From Mycolicibacterium sp. S2-37 (GTDB lineage Bacteria; Actinomycetota; Actinomycetes; Mycobacteriales; Mycobacteriaceae): a DNA stretch of 64,000 nucleotides. The first letter of the stretch is position 1. Each line of letters starts with the position of its first letter. Location of the stretch: positions 1,426,001 through 1,490,000 of the forward strand of contig NZ_JAFEVR010000004.1 in assembly GCF_017352375.1 (NCBI RefSeq). Direction: 5' to 3'. The position numbers were made by a program, and so were the translations under genes. Shown here piece by piece: positions 25,952 to 34,327 of this stretch. The notes beneath the pieces were generated by a model. It was not told the origin of the DNA. It was given only the letters and a program-made list of their open reading frames with translations, and did no database searches.

Positions 25952-27157
25952 ATGAATATTCTGGTCATCGGCGGCGGATTCGCTGGAGTGTGGTGCGCCG
26001 CCGCCGCTACGCGCGTGGTTCGTGACAACGGGGCTGACGGCACCCGCCCTCAGGTCACCCTGGTCAGCGACAGTGACGAGTTGGTGATTCGACCGCGCCT
26101 GTACGAGCGCGATCCGGGCCGGATGTCGGTGTCACTTGATCGCGTGCTCAAGCCGATCGGCGTGGAGCGAATTCGCGCACGGGTCACCGGAATCGACACC
26201 GATACGCGCGAAGTCACAGCCGTTGGTGTCGACGGAGAGCCCCGGGTCCTGCGATACGACCGGCTGGTGCTCGCGGCCGGCAGCCAGGTGCTGAAACCGA
26301 ATCTGCCCGGACGGGAGTTCCTGTTCAACGTTGACACCATCGCCGCCGCAGACGCACTGGAGCAGCACGTCCGGGCGCTGCCTTACCAGCCCACCAGGGA
26401 AGGAACTTTCAGCGCTGTCGTCATCGGCGCGGGGTTCACCGGCCTGGAGGTGGCCACCGAACTCATGGGACGACTGCGCGAGTTGGCGGACGCGAAGAAC
26501 ACCCGCGCACGGGTTGTCCTCGTCGATCGGGCTGATGAGGTCGGTTCGCAGCTCGGTGCCGGACCTCGTCCGTACATCACTTCGGCCCTGGAAGAGGTGG
26601 GGATCGAGGTTCGACTGGGAGCTACGGTCAGCGACGTCACCGGCGCACACGTTTGTCTCGCCGACGGCGAGGTAATCGCCGCGTCGACGACGGTCTGGAC
26701 CGTGGGGATGCTCGCCAGCCCCCTCACTCAGTTGATTCCGGGTGCACGAGATGCGTTCGGCCGCTTGTTCGTTGACGAGAATTTACGGGTCCCGACGGCT
26801 CCAGATGTGTACGCGGCAGGTGACACGGCGGCAGCGCTCGTCGAGGATGGGCACTTCGCCATGCAGAGCTGCCAGTACGCGACCCCGTCGGGCAAGTTCG
26901 CAGGCCACAATGTCGCGGCCGACCTGTTGGGCCTCGAACCGGTTGCGTTCGCGCCGAATCCGTATGTGACGTGCCTGGATCTCGGCCCGGCGGGGGCTGT
27001 ACTCACCACCGGCTGGGATCGCGAGATCCAGGCGACCGGCAGCGATGCGAAGGCTCTGAAGCACCGGATCAACACCGAGTGGATCTACCCGCCGGTCGAT
27101 GACGAGGAGACCATCCTGGAGCAGGCCGACTACCGTTTCACCTGGTCCATGGACTGA
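25952..27157 (+). CDS. NAD(P)H/FAD-dependent oxidoreductase, NDH-2-like
   Basis: 401 residues from ATG 25952, preceded by AAAGGAGAAAAG. Motifs run in order: FAD-binding MNILVIGGGFAGVWCAAAA at the N-terminus, NAD-binding AVVIGAGFTGLEVATELM at ~155, and the C-terminal VYAAGDTAAA at ~285, followed by ATPSGKFAGHNVAADLLG as in NADH:quinone dehydrogenase type 2. No C-terminal amphipathic membrane helix is obvious. It is divergent from a flavoprotein of the same class and is followed by a SigH-like sigma gene 217 bp downstream. A role in balancing NADH or quinone pools is an inference. Confidence 0.9.
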   Translation: MNILVIGGGFAGVWCAAAATRVVRDNGADGTRPQVTLVSDSDELVIRPRLYERDPGRMSVSLDRVLKPIGVERIRARVTGIDTDTREVTAVGVDGEPRVLRYDRLVLAAGSQVLKPNLPGREFLFNVDTIAAADALEQHVRALPYQPTREGTFSAVVIGAGFTGLEVATELMGRLRELADAKNTRARVVLVDRADEVGSQLGAGPRPYITSALEEVGIEVRLGATVSDVTGAHVCLADGEVIAASTTVWTVGMLASPLTQLIPGARDAFGRLFVDENLRVPTAPDVYAAGDTAAALVEDGHFAMQSCQYATPSGKFAGHNVAADLLGLEPVAFAPNPYVTCLDLGPAGAVLTTGWDREIQATGSDAKALKHRINTEWIYPPVDDEETILEQADYRFTWSMD

Positions 27158-27374
27158 CCCGGGATCGGGAACGCACCCGAAACCGCACTCATTCGGACGG
27201 TCATCGGCAGCCGCCGCACATAGGGATCGCCCTGCTGCGGCGGCTTTCGTCGTCGTGACGGGCACGACGTGACTCGTACCACCATTGCCGTCCAACCCTC
27301 ACAAGAGCGCCCTCAGAATCGTCACATATGCAGTACCGCACCACGATTGGAAATTCAGCCAGAGGAGACACGAT

Positions 27375-27977
27375 ATGACCATCACCCTTGAAATCGACAG
27401 CTCTGAAGATCAACGGGACAGGTTCGTCGAACAGGCACTACCGATGCTCGATCAGCTGTATCGGGCCGCGTGGCGATACACCCACAACCATGCCGATGCC
27501 GAAGATCTCGTTCAAGAGACGATGCTGAAGGCGTATCGCAGCTTCGGGCAGTTCTCCCAAGGAACCAACCTCAGAGCATGGCTGCTCCGCATCATGACCA
27601 CGACGTGGATCAACCGCTACCGCAGCATGCAGCGGCGGCCCGCGGAGGTGCTCACCGAGCAGCTCACCGATCTGGAGTTCAGCCCAGCGGTGCGGCAATC
27701 ATCCGTTGCGTCGGCATCTGCCGAACTGGTGGCCCTCGAAACGCTCGGCGACGATCAGGTCAGAGCCGCACTCGGTGCGTTGCCCGAGGGGCAGCGCATG
27801 GCGGTTTACTATGTCGACGTCGAGGGACTCCGGTACGCGGAAGTGGCAGCGATCCTCGATATCCCCATGGGAACCGTGATGTCGCGACTGCATCGGGGAC
27901 GATGCGCCCTGCGGCGCCTGCTCGTCGAGCAGGGCCGGGCACGTGGCTATCCGCCAGTCACGCAACCCGCCGCCTGA
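27375..27977 (+). CDS. ECF sigma factor of the SigH/SigR type (ECF12-like)
   Basis: 200 residues from ATG 27375 (AGAGGAG 7 nt upstream). Region 2 reads [34 protein letters not shown] and region 4 [28 protein letters not shown]. Both closely follow mycobacterial SigH in sequence and spacing, so it is a SigH-like paralogue. SigH is held by the zinc anti-sigma RshA coded next to it. No small HxxxCxxC protein is coded on either side here, which leaves its control unexplained. A CGTCACA-N17-CGAT sequence at 27320-27347 could be its own promoter. Confidence 0.92.
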   Translation: MTITLEIDSSEDQRDRFVEQALPMLDQLYRAAWRYTHNHADAEDLVQETMLKAYRSFGQFSQGTNLRAWLLRIMTTTWINRYRSMQRRPAEVLTEQLTDLEFSPAVRQSSVASASAELVALETLGDDQVRAALGALPEGQRMAVYYVDVEGLRYAEVAAILDIPMGTVMSRLHRGRCALRRLLVEQGRARGYPPVTQPAA

Positions 27978-28087
27978 TCGAAACGACGACACTGCATCAC
28001 ACGGAACCACGACGGTACCCGGCCGGTCCGGCACGCCGTGCGGCGGATACCCGGCGTGCACTGGTAGGTCCGCGTATCGTCTGCGCC

Positions 28088-29143
28088 ATGTCGGACGACG
28101 AATCCCCGCGGCGGATACCGGTTTTCGCGGATGTGGACACCGGTGTCGACGATGCGATGGCGCTGGTCTACCTGCTCGCGAGCGCCGAGGCCGAGCTGGT
28201 CGGCATCGCATCGACAGCGGGCAACGTCGGCGTCGACCAGGTCTGTACCAACAACCTGGCGTTGCTCGAACTCTGCGGCGCCGGCGAGGTCCCGGTGTCG
28301 CGCGGGGCGGACGGTCCGGTCGCCTCCCCACTTCGCACCGCCGAGGACACCCACGGCCCCGAAGGACTCGGGTACGCCCAGATGCCGGCACCCACGCTGG
28401 AGCTCACCGCACACGATGCGGCCCAGGCGTGGGTGCGTGCGGCCCGCGCCCATCCCGGAGAGCTCGTCGCCATCGCGGTCGGCCCGCTGACCAATCTCGC
28501 GCTGGCCCTGCGCGCCGAACCCGCACTGCCCACCTTGGTGCGCCGGCTGGTCATCATGGGCGGCGCGTTCGACTACCGCGGCAACACCACCGCGGTCGCC
28601 GAGTGGAACGTCAGCGTGGATCCGGAGGCGGCGGCCGAGGTGTTCGCCGGGTGGACCGAGTCGGCGGGTTCGGCGCCGGTGAATCCGCCGATCGTATTGG
28701 GCCTCAACCTGACCGAGAACATCGCCATGACGCCGGCGTTGCTCACGCGGCTCGCCGATGCCGCCGGGTCGACGACGACGCAGATGAGCGTGCTCGACAG
28801 GCGGGGCGCCGGATCGACGGCGTCCAACCCGTTGATCCGCGTGCTCGAAGACGCCATGCGGTTCTACTTCGAGTTCCACTTCGACCAGGGCGAGGGGTTC
28901 CTGGCCCATCTGCACGATCCACTCGCCGCGGCGGTGGCGCTGGATCCGGACCTGGTGCAGTACCGCCCGGCGACCGTCGACGTCGAACTGGCGGGCACGC
29001 TGACCCGCGGTATGACGATCGCCGACTGGAACGGCCGGTGGGGCCGCCAACCGAATGCGCTGGTGGGTGTGGGCGTGGATGCAGCAGCGTTCTTCGACCG
29101 CTTCATCGCCCGGGTCGGGCCCTTCGCGCAGCGCGTCGGCTGA
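28088..29143 (+). CDS. iunH: Inosine-uridine preferring nucleoside hydrolase IunH
   Basis: 351 residues from ATG 28088. The calcium-binding aspartate cluster DVDTGVDDAMAL is at ~15-26, with further landmarks SRGADGP, HGPEGLGY, VGPLTNLALAL, IMGGAF and the ligand AEWNVSVDPEAAA. The catalytic histidine lies near the C-terminus in LHDPLAAAVALDP. The enzyme hydrolyses ribonucleosides to base and ribose for purine and pyrimidine salvage. It is the counterpart of Rv3393. It starts 110 bp behind the ECF sigma gene and is convergent with ohr. Confidence 0.93.
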   Translation: MSDDESPRRIPVFADVDTGVDDAMALVYLLASAEAELVGIASTAGNVGVDQVCTNNLALLELCGAGEVPVSRGADGPVASPLRTAEDTHGPEGLGYAQMPAPTLELTAHDAAQAWVRAARAHPGELVAIAVGPLTNLALALRAEPALPTLVRRLVIMGGAFDYRGNTTAVAEWNVSVDPEAAAEVFAGWTESAGSAPVNPPIVLGLNLTENIAMTPALLTRLADAAGSTTTQMSVLDRRGAGSTASNPLIRVLEDAMRFYFEFHFDQGEGFLAHLHDPLAAAVALDPDLVQYRPATVDVELAGTLTRGMTIADWNGRWGRQPNALVGVGVDAAAFFDRFIARVGPFAQRVG

Positions 29144-29152
29144 CGTCCACGC

Positions 29153-29575
29153 TCAGTCGTCGGTGACGGTCACCGTCACGTCGATGTTGCCGCGGGTGGC
29201 GTTGGAGTACGGGCACACCTGGTGGGCTTTGTCGGCGAGTTGCTGGGCGGTCTGCCGGTCGACGTTGGGCAGCGCGACCTCGAGTTCGACGGCGAGGCCG
29301 AATCCGCCGTTGTCGAGCTGACCGATCGATACGCGCGCCCCGACCGTGGAGTCGGAAACGTCGGCCTTCTCCTGGCGGGCGACCAGGCGCAGCGCGGAGT
29401 GGAAGCACGCCGCGTAGCCGACGGCGAACAGCTGCTCCGGATTGGTGCCGTCACCGCTGCCGCCCATCTCCTTGGGGATGGCCAGGTCCACGTCGAGGCG
29501 GCCGTCGGAGCTGCGGCCGTGGCCGTCGCGCCCTTCGCCGGTGGCGAGCGCCTCTGCTGTGTAGATGGGCTTCAT
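29153..29575 (-). CDS. ohr: Organic hydroperoxide resistance protein Ohr (OsmC family)
   Basis: 140 residues from ATG 29575, which overlaps the upstream regulator stop by 4 bp. Both redox cysteines are present: VGYAACFHSAL at ~60 and HQVCPYSNATRGNI at ~125. The conserved GRDGHGRSSDGRLDVDLAIPKEMGG region holds the active-site Arg. The protein reduces organic and lipid hydroperoxides using dihydrolipoamide-linked thiols. The start codon overlap with ohrR indicates one operon with the regulator first. Confidence 0.95.
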   Translation of the reverse strand: MKPIYTAEALATGEGRDGHGRSSDGRLDVDLAIPKEMGGSGDGTNPEQLFAVGYAACFHSALRLVARQEKADVSDSTVGARVSIGQLDNGGFGLAVELEVALPNVDRQTAQQLADKAHQVCPYSNATRGNIDVTVTVTDD

Positions 29576-30030
29576 GCCGGTTCCTTCCGGTGCGGTGTTG
29601 AGGCGGTGAGCACGTCGCTCAGCTGCCTGACGGCGTCCCGGAGCTTTTCGGCCTCTGCCGCCGACATCCCGGTCGCGGCGAAGAGCTGCTCCGGGATGCA
29701 CTGTGCACGGGTCTCGAGTGCGCGGCCGGCCGCGGTGAGCACGACCTCGACCTGCCGCTCGTCGGAGCGCGAACGGTGACGCTCGAGAATGCCGTTGGCC
29801 TCCAAGCGTTTCAGCAGAGGCGAGAGGGTGCCCGAGTCGAGATGCAGTCGCTCACCGAGCCGACGGACCGTCACAGACCTCTCCTCCCACAGCACCAGCA
29901 GTACGAGGTACTGGGGATAGGTGAGGTTCAGTTCGGTCAGCACCGGCCGGTAGGCCGCCGTCATGGCGCGCGTCGCCGAGTACAGCGCGAAGCACAGGTG
30001 CTGATCAAGGCGGAGCGTGGCCACGCCCAT
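29572..30030 (-). CDS. ohrR: MarR-family organic peroxide sensor OhrR
   Basis: 152 residues from ATG 30030 (a GTG one codon upstream is possible). The N-terminal sensing cysteine is in LDQHLCFALYSATRAM at about residue 13, where 1-Cys and 2-Cys OhrR proteins carry it. The winged helix is SVTVRRLGERLHLDSGTLSPLLKRLEANGILERHRSRSDERQVEV. A further Cys in ETRAQCIPEQLF at ~120 could act as the resolving cysteine. Its own promoter region has a fitting palindrome 11 bp upstream. Confidence 0.93.
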   Translation of the reverse strand: MGVATLRLDQHLCFALYSATRAMTAAYRPVLTELNLTYPQYLVLLVLWEERSVTVRRLGERLHLDSGTLSPLLKRLEANGILERHRSRSDERQVEVVLTAAGRALETRAQCIPEQLFAATGMSAAEAEKLRDAVRQLSDVLTASTPHRKEPA

Positions 30031-30040
30031 CACGGTAGCT

Positions 30041-30061
30041 CACAATTTAATTGTGCACAAT
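30041..30061. promoter_or_regulatory. OhrR-type operator
   Basis: CACAATT-T-AATTGTG (30041-30055) is a perfect palindrome close to the OhrR box TACAATT-N-AATTGTA, and a third CACAAT half-site follows directly (30056-30061). AT-richness stands out against the GC-rich surroundings. It lies immediately upstream of ohrR and so predicts autoregulation of ohrR-ohr. Confidence 0.8.
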
Positions 30062-30075
30062 AGAAATACCGACCG

Positions 30076-31653
30076 CTACTCATAGACCCCCTCGACGTAC
30101 CACTGCCGCTGCCGGTAACACAGCAGCAGGGCCGCCTGCCCCGCGGCGCCGTCGAGCAGCACCTGCGCCCGCGCGGTGCGGCCCTTCGCGCGGTCGGGAT
30201 CCCACCAGCGCTCGTCCACCGGCCACGGCCCGGTCCACCACGACAGCCGGCCCTGATAGCCGGCGCCGTCCAGGCGGGCGGGTGACCCGGAGAACAGGCC
30301 CCGCGGGGTCACGCGCACCGGATTGCCTGCGTCGTCGAGTACCTCGACCGGATCGTCGAGCAGCACCGCGGGTGCCGGTTCGGGCAGCTGACCGGGCCAC
30401 GGCTGCCCCGGATCCGCCTGCGGCACCGGCTCGTCACCGAACGCGGTGAAGGTGATGCGCTCAGCCGGACCCCGGCCACCGCTGAGCACCGGCACCTGCA
30501 CTGCGTCGGGCCCGAGCAAACCCTGCACCCGGACCAGCGCCCGGCGGGCCCGCAGCCGGTCCTCCTCCCCGACCCCGCCCCACAGCGGAAGCTGCAGCGC
30601 TTCGGCTGAGATCACCTCGACCGGCCGCAACCGCAGCACGGTGACCGGCGCGGTGGGCCGGTCACGCGGGTTACGCCGGTTCAGCCAGCCGTCGAGTTGC
30701 CAACGCACCCGGTCGGCGGTGGCATCCTCGGTCAGCGGTTCGGCACAGCGCCAGACCCGCTCCAGCTCCTGTCCGTTCTCGGTGACGGCATGGATCGCCA
30801 GCCGGGTACAGCCCACCCCCGCCGCCTCGAGGCTGCGGTGCAGGGCACCGGCCAGCGACCGGCCGGCGAACGCCGCCGCATCCACCCGGTCGATCGGCGG
30901 GTCGCAGTTCATCACCGCGTCGAGTTCGGCGGCCACCTCCCGCCCGGACGGTCCCCGGGCCGCCTCACCGCAGGCGAACCGGTGGGCGGCCACCGCGTCC
31001 GCACCGAAGCGGGAGGCCACATCGGTACGCGTCAGGGCAGCGAACTGACCGATCTTGCGGATGCCCATGCGCCACAACAGATCCGCCAATTCCTCCCGAC
31101 CGGGTGCGGCGAGGCTGGGTTCGGTGGCGAGCTGGCGGATCGACAGCATGGACAGGAACCGGGCATCGCCACCCGGGTCGACGATGCGGCCCGCCCGAGC
31201 GGCGAACACCGCGGTGGGCAGCTGATCGGCGATACCGACCTGACATTCGGCCCCGGCGGCGGCGACCGCGTCGACCAACCGCTCCGCGGCGGCCTGCTCG
31301 GAGCCGAAATAGCGGGCGGCACCCCGCACCGCCAGCACCAGCAGCCCGGGACGCAGTACCTCGGCGCGCGGCACCAGATCGTCCACCGCGGCGGTGATGT
31401 TCTCGAAGTGCCTGGCGTCACGCGCCGGATCGGCAGTGACGACATGCAGCTGCGGGCACCGGGCCTGGGCCTCCCGGCGTCGCAGACCGCGCCGCACCCC
31501 GGCCGCCCGCGCCGATGCCGAACACGCGATGACCCGGTTGGCCAGCGTGACCGCCACCGGTGCGGTCGGCGCCAGCCGGCCGGCCGCGGCGGCGGCGACC
31601 GCTGGCCAGTCCATGCACCAGATGGCCAGCACCCGGCCCGGCACGCTACTCAC
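30076..31653 (-). CDS. imuB: ImuB, catalytically defective Y-family polymerase-like mutasome hub
   Basis: 525 residues from GTG 31653, which overlaps the imuA' stop by 8 bp; in-frame starts further upstream only run back through imuA'. It has a Y-family fold ([58 protein letters not shown]) but lacks the acidic catalytic residues of active polymerases: the place of the metal-binding carboxylates reads [13 protein letters not shown]. The clamp-binding motif QLPLWG lies near residue 360. ImuB links the beta clamp to DnaE2 and ImuA'. It is the counterpart of Rv3394c. Confidence 0.94.
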   Translation of the reverse strand: MSSVPGRVLAIWCMDWPAVAAAAAGRLAPTAPVAVTLANRVIACSASARAAGVRRGLRRREAQARCPQLHVVTADPARDARHFENITAAVDDLVPRAEVLRPGLLVLAVRGAARYFGSEQAAAERLVDAVAAAGAECQVGIADQLPTAVFAARAGRIVDPGGDARFLSMLSIRQLATEPSLAAPGREELADLLWRMGIRKIGQFAALTRTDVASRFGADAVAAHRFACGEAARGPSGREVAAELDAVMNCDPPIDRVDAAAFAGRSLAGALHRSLEAAGVGCTRLAIHAVTENGQELERVWRCAEPLTEDATADRVRWQLDGWLNRRNPRDRPTAPVTVLRLRPVEVISAEALQLPLWGGVGEEDRLRARRALVRVQGLLGPDAVQVPVLSGGRGPAERITFTAFGDEPVPQADPGQPWPGQLPEPAPAVLLDDPVEVLDDAGNPVRVTPRGLFSGSPARLDGAGYQGRLSWWTGPWPVDERWWDPDRAKGRTARAQVLLDGAAGQAALLLCYRQRQWYVEGVYE

Positions 31654-32341
31654 CGACCGCGCGACCGGGACCGAAGCCGCGGCCACGCCCCCGCATCGCC
31701 AACCGCACCCGACCGATCCGCCCGCACCCCGGTCGCGGCGCACCGATGCCCGCGCCGGCCACCTCGAAGCCGCTGACCCGGGCGTCCAGCCGAACCGACG
31801 CCCCCGGCCAGTCGCCGTCGGTGACCGCGAGGGTGCAGCCCTTCTGCCGCGCCCGTGCCGTCACGGCGCGCGCCCGGCCCGCAGGCACCGAACGCCCACC
31901 CAGTCCGAGCACCACCAGGTCCATCCCGTCCATCAGCACGGCGGCCACCTCGACCGGATCGGCCCCCGGATCGGGGATGACCGCCACCCGGCTCAGGTCG
32001 GCGCCCATCTCCGCCGCAGCCAGCAGCCCGGCGTCCGGCCGGCCGATGATGGCCGCATGGCCGCCCTCTGCCGTCACCGCGGCGACCATGCCCAGCGGTA
32101 GCGATCGGGCCCCCGACAGGACCGCCACCGTCCCACGCGGCAACGAGGCGGGGAGCTGTCCGGCCAGCATTTCGGGCAGCGGCAGCAAAGATTCCGACTC
32201 CGGAAGCAGCTCCGTCGACGGGGTGGGTCCGCGGCGGCCCGACCCGACCTTCCCCGCGACCGCGGCCATCTGCTTCCGGAGGTGTTCGACCTGCTCAGCA
32301 CGGTTGCGATAGCGTGGGTCGAGCTTCATCGCCGCTGTCAC
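31646..32341 (-). CDS. imuA': ImuA', RecA-like accessory protein of the mutasome
   Basis: 231 residues from GTG 32341, with a perfect GGAGGT ribosome-binding site (32353-32348) 6 nt upstream; an internal ATG at 32329 is an alternative. The central region resembles the RecA fold, but the P-loop is degenerate ([10 protein letters not shown]), as in mycobacterial ImuA'. The C-terminus is Arg/Gly-rich. The gene precedes imuB with translational overlap and sits behind an SOS box, matching Rv3395c. In mycobacteria it is required for DNA-damage-induced mutagenesis with ImuB and DnaE2. Confidence 0.93.
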   Translation of the reverse strand: MTAAMKLDPRYRNRAEQVEHLRKQMAAVAGKVGSGRRGPTPSTELLPESESLLPLPEMLAGQLPASLPRGTVAVLSGARSLPLGMVAAVTAEGGHAAIIGRPDAGLLAAAEMGADLSRVAVIPDPGADPVEVAAVLMDGMDLVVLGLGGRSVPAGRARAVTARARQKGCTLAVTDGDWPGASVRLDARVSGFEVAGAGIGAPRPGCGRIGRVRLAMRGRGRGFGPGRAVGE

Positions 32342-32377
32342 AACTACACCTCCAGTCCCACCCGAATCACCCGTTGT

Positions 32378-32393
32378 TCGAATATATGTTCGA
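32378..32393 (-). promoter_or_regulatory. SOS box of imuA'-imuB
   Basis: On the minus strand TCGAAC-ATAT-ATTCGA (32393 to 32378) departs from the perfect palindrome by one base. A -10-like TATATT is embedded in it. The start codon is 36 nt downstream with a strong ribosome-binding site, so this transcript has a short leader. Confidence 0.8.
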
Positions 32394-32469
32394 TACTGCG
32401 AGTAAACACTCCCCCTCCGACAGCGTCAAGCGCTCGACGACCCCCACGGTGACGAACATCACCGCACTA

Positions 32470-32511
32470 ACAAATGTTGCCATTGACAAATGTCATCATT
32501 CGCTGTTGTAC
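32470..32511 (+). promoter_or_regulatory. Promoter and tandem operator of the esterase-SDR-BVMO operon
   Basis: TTGACA (32483-32488) is a perfect -35, followed by 17 nt and the -10 TTGTAC (32506-32511). The ATG at 32520 is 8 nt further, so the transcript is probably leaderless. The octamer ACAAATGT occurs at 32470-32477 and 32486-32493, 16 bp apart, each in a small near-palindrome (AACAAATGTT and TGACAAATGTCA), the second overlapping the -35. These may be regulator sites. Confidence 0.6.
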
Positions 32512-32519
32512 TTCCGGCC

Positions 32520-33503
32520 ATGGCAACGATGCCGGCGCGGGGCTCACTGCGCTCCCGCTCCGCGGCGACCGTCAGCGGCCTGACTCTGCGGCAGATCAGT
32601 GCGGTCCTCCCACCCGATCAGGCGTGGGGGCTGTGGCTGTCACGTCAGATCGTGGCCCGCATCATGGACACCTTCGGCCCACCGCTGGCCGGCGTCCGCG
32701 TCGAACCCGTCGACACCCGGCTGCCCGACGGCAGACACCTCGTCGGCGAGTGGGTGCGCGGCCGCGGGGTGCCGCCGACACCGCATCCCGGGCGCGCGAT
32801 CTACTACGTGCACGGCAGCGGCTACGCACTGTGCTCACCACGCACGCACCGCAGGCTCACCGGATGGCTGTCCACCAGGACCGGGCTGCCGGTCTTCAGC
32901 GTCGACTACCGACTCGCGCCGCGCCACCGGTTTCCCACCGCCGCAGACGATGTCCGCACCGGCTGGGACTGGCTGACCGGCGAGATCGGCATACCCGCCG
33001 ACGCGATGGTCATCGCAGGAGACTCCGCGGGCGGACACCTGACTGTCGACCTGCTGCTGCAGGGCGACACCGCGCACCCGGCCGGTGTCGTCCTGCTCTC
33101 CCCGCTGGTCGATCTCACGTTCGCCCGCGCCAGGGAGTGCGAGCGACGGCGACGGGATCCCGCCATCCGATCTCGAGACGCCCGCCGGCTCGTCGACTTG
33201 TACTGTGCGGCAACAGAACCGGTGCACCCCCGGCTGAGTCTCGCGGTCGCCACCGGTCGGCCACTGCCCGTCACGCTCATCCAGGCCGGCGGGGCGGAGA
33301 TGCTCGCCGGTGACGCCGAAGCCCTCGCCGAGGACATCCGAACCGCAGGCGGGCGATGCGACCTGCAGGTGTGGCCCGATCAGGTCCACGTCTTCCAGGC
33401 GCTGCCCCGACTGACCCCGGAGGCGGTGCCCGCCATGGGCGAGATCGTCACATTCATCTCGGCGGCGCTGCGCGCCGACTCCATCGACAGAGCGGTGAGC
33501 TGA
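32520..33503 (+). CDS. Esterase/lipase of the HSL family (LipR-like)
   Basis: 327 residues from ATG 32520. The HSL oxyanion motif is HGSGY (in AIYYVHGSGYALCSP) at ~95, in place of the common HGGG. The nucleophile motif is AGDSAGGHL at ~165, and the Asp and His of the triad are expected near residues 265-300 (QVWPDQVHVFQALP). VDYRLAPRHRFP is a further family mark. It is the first gene of a five-gene operon resembling mymA-lipR-sadH of M. tuberculosis. It is coupled to the SDR gene by TGATG. The function is probably hydrolysis of an ester made by the BVMO or of a related lipid. Confidence 0.9.
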   Translation: MATMPARGSLRSRSAATVSGLTLRQISAVLPPDQAWGLWLSRQIVARIMDTFGPPLAGVRVEPVDTRLPDGRHLVGEWVRGRGVPPTPHPGRAIYYVHGSGYALCSPRTHRRLTGWLSTRTGLPVFSVDYRLAPRHRFPTAADDVRTGWDWLTGEIGIPADAMVIAGDSAGGHLTVDLLLQGDTAHPAGVVLLSPLVDLTFARARECERRRRDPAIRSRDARRLVDLYCAATEPVHPRLSLAVATGRPLPVTLIQAGGAEMLAGDAEALAEDIRTAGGRCDLQVWPDQVHVFQALPRLTPEAVPAMGEIVTFISAALRADSIDRAVS

Positions 33504-34327
33504 TGTTCGGATCCGGATCGAAACGCACCCGCAACGCCGCCGCGGTGATCACCGGCGCAGGAAGCGGTATCGGCGCCGCGTTCGCCTCCGAATTGGCCCG
33601 CCGCGGCGGCCGGGTCGTCTGCAGCGACATCGACGACGCCGCCGCCCGGTCCACCGCCGAAGCGATCACCGCTGCGGGCGGCAGCGCAACGGCCACCCGC
33701 TGCGACGTCACCGACATCGACGACGTGATGCAGTTGGCCACCGATGCGCAGGCTTGGTTCGGCGGTCCCCCGACGCTGGTGATCAACAACGCCGGCGTCG
33801 GCGCGGGCGGCAGGGCCATCGGCGACGTCGGCCTCGACGACTGGAACTGGGTGCTCGGCATCAATTTGTGGGGACCCATTCACGGCTGTCACGTCTTCGC
33901 ACCGATGCTGCGCGAAGCCGGGGCCGGCGGCATCGTCAACGTCGCATCGGCGGCGGCATTCGGGGCCGCACCCGGTATGGCGGCCTACAACGTCAGCAAG
34001 GCGGGCGTGCTCTCCCTGTCGGAGACGTTGGCCGCCGAGCTGAGCGGGTCGGGCGTGGCCGTCACCGTGCTGTGCCCGACCTTCGTCAAGACCAACATCG
34101 TCGAGTCAGGCCGGATCACCGACAGCGCAACACAACTGGCAGGCCGTCTGATGCGGTGGACCGGCTTCTCCCCCGAGCGGGTGGCCCGCATGTGCCTCGA
34201 CACCCATGACCGCGGCGGCCTGTACTGCATGCCGCAGCTCGACGCCCGTTTCGGCTGGCACCTCAAGAGATACGCACCGCAGCTCTACACCCGCGCGGCG
34301 GGACTCACCAAAGGAGGCATTGTCTGA
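33503..34327 (+). CDS. Short-chain dehydrogenase/reductase (SadH-like)
   Basis: 274 residues from ATG 33503, sharing TGATG with the upstream stop. The SDR Rossmann motif AVITGAGSGIGAAFASELARRGG is near the N-terminus, the NNAGVGAGG motif at ~90, and the catalytic triad Ser-Tyr-Lys at VASAAAFGAAPGMAAYNVSKAG. D-rich CSDIDDAA after beta-2 favours NAD over NADP. The C-terminus is an extended helix typical of classical membrane-associated SDRs. In the mymA-type operon SadH-like enzymes oxidise or reduce alcohols of hydroxylated lipids. Its substrate here is unknown. Confidence 0.92.
   Translation: MFGSGSKRTRNAAAVITGAGSGIGAAFASELARRGGRVVCSDIDDAAARSTAEAITAAGGSATATRCDVTDIDDVMQLATDAQAWFGGPPTLVINNAGVGAGGRAIGDVGLDDWNWVLGINLWGPIHGCHVFAPMLREAGAGGIVNVASAAAFGAAPGMAAYNVSKAGVLSLSETLAAELSGSGVAVTVLCPTFVKTNIVESGRITDSATQLAGRLMRWTGFSPERVARMCLDTHDRGGLYCMPQLDARFGWHLKRYAPQLYTRAAGLTKGGIV

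Noticed and set aside
27171-27210. Possible SigH-type promoter GGGAAC upstream of the SigH-like gene
   Set aside because: A fitting GTT -10 at 16-19 nt was not found, so it is not reported as a promoter.
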